64,000 nucleotides of DNA from Patescibacteria group bacterium (GTDB lineage Bacteria; Patescibacteriota; Saccharimonadia; Saccharimonadales; UBA4665). The DNA lies in contig JARXKL010000003.1 of assembly GCA_030272735.1 (NCBI GenBank), positions 32,192 to 96,191 on the forward strand, given 5' to 3'. Shown piece after piece: positions 61,577-64,000 of the stretch. Under the pieces are notes generated by a model. The model was given only the letters and a program-made list of their open reading frames with translations, made no database searches and was not told the DNA's origin. Every line of letters begins with the position of its first letter. The first letter of the stretch is position 1. Position numbers and translations under genes: made by a program.

Positions 61577-62125
61577 ATGAAGCATAATGCTGCCGGTTTT
61601 TCTACAATAGAAGGATTGCTTTTAGCTATAGCTGCAGCAATAATTTTGTCAACAGGTTTATATGTACACCATGTAAAACAAGTTAGTAGCATCGTACTTG
61701 AGCAAGCAGGAGGTGGCACAAAAAATGCAACGGCGAATAAAATATTTTCGACACCGTCTGCGGCTATTAAATATTCTAATGCGCCGGCCGATCTACAAGA
61801 GGCCATATTATCGAGCGCTAAGGTATACGATCCGAACTGCGTTGTAAACAACGTAATTGTTGACTTCAACGGTCTACCATATGATACGCCGCTGTCGTAC
61901 AACACGGCCGGTTTTGCACAAACAGCAATTGGCTGTCGTGGTGGCGCTGAGTTTTTGTATGCTAAACAGGATAATATCTGGAAGGAGATAGAGCGCACCC
62001 AATCTGGTCATAGCTGTGACGTGCTCAAGCAGTACAAAGTCCCTGTTGATTTGTTATCGCCAGGCAACTCAGTGCAGTGCTATGCGTCAGATCACGAAAC
62101 AGCACTTCGCTATACCGGTTTCTGA
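61577..62125 (+). CDS. Type IV pilin-like protein
   Basis: The 182-aa protein has a prepilin leader: MKHNAAG, then FSTIEGLLLAIAAAIILSTGLYV, giving a G-F cleavage site with Glu at +5 as in true type IV pilins, and a hydrophobic helix. The outer domain has four cysteines (NCVVNN, GCRGG, SCDVL, VQCYA) that may form a C-terminal disulfide loop. It starts immediately after the LOG gene stop. It could be a minor pilin or pseudopilin; no other pilus gene is in the window. Confidence 0.75.
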   Translation: MKHNAAGFSTIEGLLLAIAAAIILSTGLYVHHVKQVSSIVLEQAGGGTKNATANKIFSTPSAAIKYSNAPADLQEAILSSAKVYDPNCVVNNVIVDFNGLPYDTPLSYNTAGFAQTAIGCRGGAEFLYAKQDNIWKEIERTQSGHSCDVLKQYKVPVDLLSPGNSVQCYASDHETALRYTGF

Positions 62126-62176
62126 AAGATAGATAATCTGACAAAGTTATTTGGTTAATATTGCTACAATAATTAG

Positions 62177-64000
62177 ATGCCCAAATTTAAGCTGCAATCT
62201 GATTTTAAGCCCGACGGCGACCAACCGGCGGCAATTGCTCAGTTAACTCAGGGTCTCAATGACGGTTTGCATCACCAAACACTGCTTGGTGTAACGGGTA
62301 GCGGTAAAACGTTTTCGATGGCAAACATTATTCAAAATGTGCAGAGACCAACGCTCATACTGAGCCATAACAAAACTCTTGCGGCTCAGCTTTATGGTGA
62401 GTTCAAACACTTCTTCCCAGACAATGCCGTCCATTATTTTGTGAGCTACTTTGATTATTACCAGCCGGAAGCCTATATTCCACGTTCTGATACGTATATA
62501 GAAAAGGATTCGCAGCTCAATGAAGAAATTGATCGCCTCCGACACGCTGCTACCGATGCGCTACTGAGCCGCCGCGATGTAATTATTGTTGCCAGTGTTA
62601 GCTGTATATACGGCATCGGTTCGGTACAAGACTACGACGGCCTTTCTGTGCATGTCAAAGTCGGCGAACGTAAAGTGCGCGACAAATTCTTACGCCACCT
62701 GACAGATATTCAGTATCAGCGTAATGATATCGATTTCCACCGCGGTACCTTCCGAGTAAGGGGAGATGTGGTCGATGTATTCCCGGCCAGCGAAGAGTTT
62801 GCCTACCGCGTAGAATTTTTTGGTGATGAAGTTGAAAAAATTACCAAACTCGAGCCATTAACTGGCGAGGTTATCAAAAAACTTGATGAGTATAAGATTT
62901 TTCCAGGATCACACTATGTAACGCCACAGGCCAAACTTAAGGTTGCTCTCGGGCGCATTGAAGAAGAGTTAGCCCAGCGCTTAAAGCAGTTCAGAAATGA
63001 AGCAAAACTCCTTGAGGCGCAACGCTTAGAGCAACGCACTCGCTTTGACCTAGAGATGCTTGAAGAAACAGGCTTTGTAAAGGGAATTGAGAACTACTCG
63101 AGGTACCTTACTAATCGTGAACCTGGCGAGCAGCCAGCGACTTTGCTCGATTATTTCCCTGATGATTACGTGATTATGGTAGATGAGTCGCACATGTCGG
63201 TGCCGCAAGTACGTGGCATGTACAACGGTGATCGCGCCCGTAAGGAAGTGCTCGTTGAGCATGGTTTCCGTTTGCCGAGCGCACTTGATAACCGCCCCTT
63301 AATGTTTACCGAATTTGAGCGACACCTGAACCAGGCAATTTATGTATCGGCAACGCCAGCTGAGTATGAACTGAGTCGTAGCCCAGAGCCTGCCCAACAG
63401 GTTATTCGCCCAACAGGATTGCTTGACCCGCCAATTGAAGTGCGACCAATTGAGGGGCAAATAGATGATCTACTCGCAGAAATCCGCGATACCGTGGCAA
63501 AACATGAACGCGTGCTTGTAACGACGCTTACTAAGCGCATGAGTGAAGACTTAACAGAATATTTGAAAGAACTTGGTATAAAAGTGGCATATTTGCACAG
63601 CGATGTGGATACACTCGACCGTACTGACATCCTGCGCGATTTGCGCTTGGGTGTGTATGACGTATTAATCGGCATAAATCTACTTCGTGAGGGGCTTGAT
63701 TTACCGGAAGTATCTTTAGTAGCAATATTGGACGCCGATAAAGAGGGCTTTTTGCGTAGTGCACAGGCACTCATTCAGACAGTCGGCCGCGCTGCTCGGC
63801 ATGAACAAGGCCGAGTAATAATGTATGCCAACAGCGTCACAAAGAGTATGCAAAAGACTATTGATGAAACAACACGGCGACGAATTATCCAGGAAGAATA
63901 CAATACTAAAAACGGCATTACTCCAACGGGCATCACGCGCAACATCGAAAAAGGCATGAATGTTGTCATGCCTGAAGAGGCTCAGTTCGCAAAACTCAAT
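62177..64000 (+). CDS. uvrB: Excinuclease ABC subunit B (3' end beyond window)
   Basis: 608 codons are in the window without a stop. UvrB features: [13 protein letters not shown], Walker A GVTGSGKT (38-45), the beta-hairpin [98 protein letters not shown] and [18 protein letters not shown]. It is the damage-recognition helicase of nucleotide excision repair. TACAAT (62165-62170) ends 6 nt before the ATG at 62177: leaderless. Confidence 0.97.
   Translation, partial: MPKFKLQSDFKPDGDQPAAIAQLTQGLNDGLHHQTLLGVTGSGKTFSMANIIQNVQRPTLILSHNKTLAAQLYGEFKHFFPDNAVHYFVSYFDYYQPEAYIPRSDTYIEKDSQLNEEIDRLRHAATDALLSRRDVIIVASVSCIYGIGSVQDYDGLSVHVKVGERKVRDKFLRHLTDIQYQRNDIDFHRGTFRVRGDVVDVFPASEEFAYRVEFFGDEVEKITKLEPLTGEVIKKLDEYKIFPGSHYVTPQAKLKVALGRIEEELAQRLKQFRNEAKLLEAQRLEQRTRFDLEMLEETGFVKGIENYSRYLTNREPGEQPATLLDYFPDDYVIMVDESHMSVPQVRGMYNGDRARKEVLVEHGFRLPSALDNRPLMFTEFERHLNQAIYVSATPAEYELSRSPEPAQQVIRPTGLLDPPIEVRPIEGQIDDLLAEIRDTVAKHERVLVTTLTKRMSEDLTEYLKELGIKVAYLHSDVDTLDRTDILRDLRLGVYDVLIGINLLREGLDLPEVSLVAILDADKEGFLRSAQALIQTVGRAARHEQGRVIMYANSVTKSMQKTIDETTRRRIIQEEYNTKNGITPTGITRNIEKGMNVVMPEEAQFAKLN

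Overview
The window is a dense, almost intron-free-looking bacterial chromosome segment: short intergenic gaps, many 4-nt ATGA/GTGA start-stop overlaps, convergent genes that share stop bases, one tRNA, and no rRNA, CRISPR array, insertion sequence or prophage that I could see. TGA is used as an ordinary stop, so the UGA-recoded Patescibacteria (Gracilibacteria, Absconditabacteria) are excluded. The gene set suggests a member of Patescibacteria, most likely Candidatus Saccharibacteria (TM7): a four-helix-bundle gene inside the pheS-pheT operon, transketolase split into two subunits, pilin-like proteins with a GF-type cleavage motif, many secreted helical proteins of unknown function, and a pentose-phosphate/lower-glycolysis island without biosynthetic pathways. 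Photolyase-type, PAS histidine-kinase and redox genes suit an environmental, light-exposed lineage. The taxonomy is inference; no marker gene for it lies in the window.

Layout. 1-5.7 kb: the start of an ABC transporter ATPase, a GDSL hydrolase and a cupin in one minus-strand operon; an AAA+ ATPase; an orphan response regulator; VOC and PPOX enzymes; a secreted DPBB-like protein. 5.9-11.8 kb: a soluble PAS/GAF histidine kinase with its receiver protein, a secreted helical protein, a cryptochrome/photolyase-related protein that lacks the Fe-S cysteines, and a short CDF transporter. 11.9-15.6 kb: a secretome island (secreted protein, small membrane protein, metzincin protease with DUF5648-type repeats, FN3 protein). 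15.7-20.6 kb: a coiled-coil protein, tRNA-Gln, a SAM riboswitch ahead of a PLP enzyme plus metK, a Ser/Gly-rich secreted protein and a pilin-like protein. 20.5-24.3 kb: rarA and two tandem alpha/beta-hydrolase-like genes, the second frameshifted. 24.3-31.8 kb: DEAD-box helicase, typA, membrane proteins, MscS channel, tgt. 31.8-44.1 kb: a second MscS, DUF2130, DUF5996, CNNM/CBS, hydrolase plus AAG glycosylase, DUF475/TerC, fur with a divergent ZIP transporter, rmuC, glycosidase, DHODH, yajQ. 44.3-48.7 kb: pheS, four-helix bundle, pheT, Nudix. 48.7-52.7 kb: FKBP, glutaredoxin, thioredoxin reductase, ferredoxin-reductase-like protein, GDPD, pyrophosphatase. 52.8-59.6 kb: carbon island (gap, rpiB, rpe, tkt halves, fba, pfkB-type kinase). 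59.7-64 kb: unknown protein, LOG family, pilin-like protein, uvrB (cut by the window end).

How it works together. The carbon island can connect ribose-5-phosphate to glyceraldehyde-3-phosphate without a visible transaldolase. The SAM riboswitch would tie sulfur amino-acid handling to SAM level. DNA maintenance is well represented (photolyase-related protein, rarA, AAG, rmuC, uvrB). The most striking pattern is in gene starts: more than 25 genes have a sigma70-type -10 element only 6-8 nt before the start codon, with no Shine-Dalgarno sequence, so much of this genome appears to be expressed from leaderless mRNAs. I used that rule to correct many start codons.
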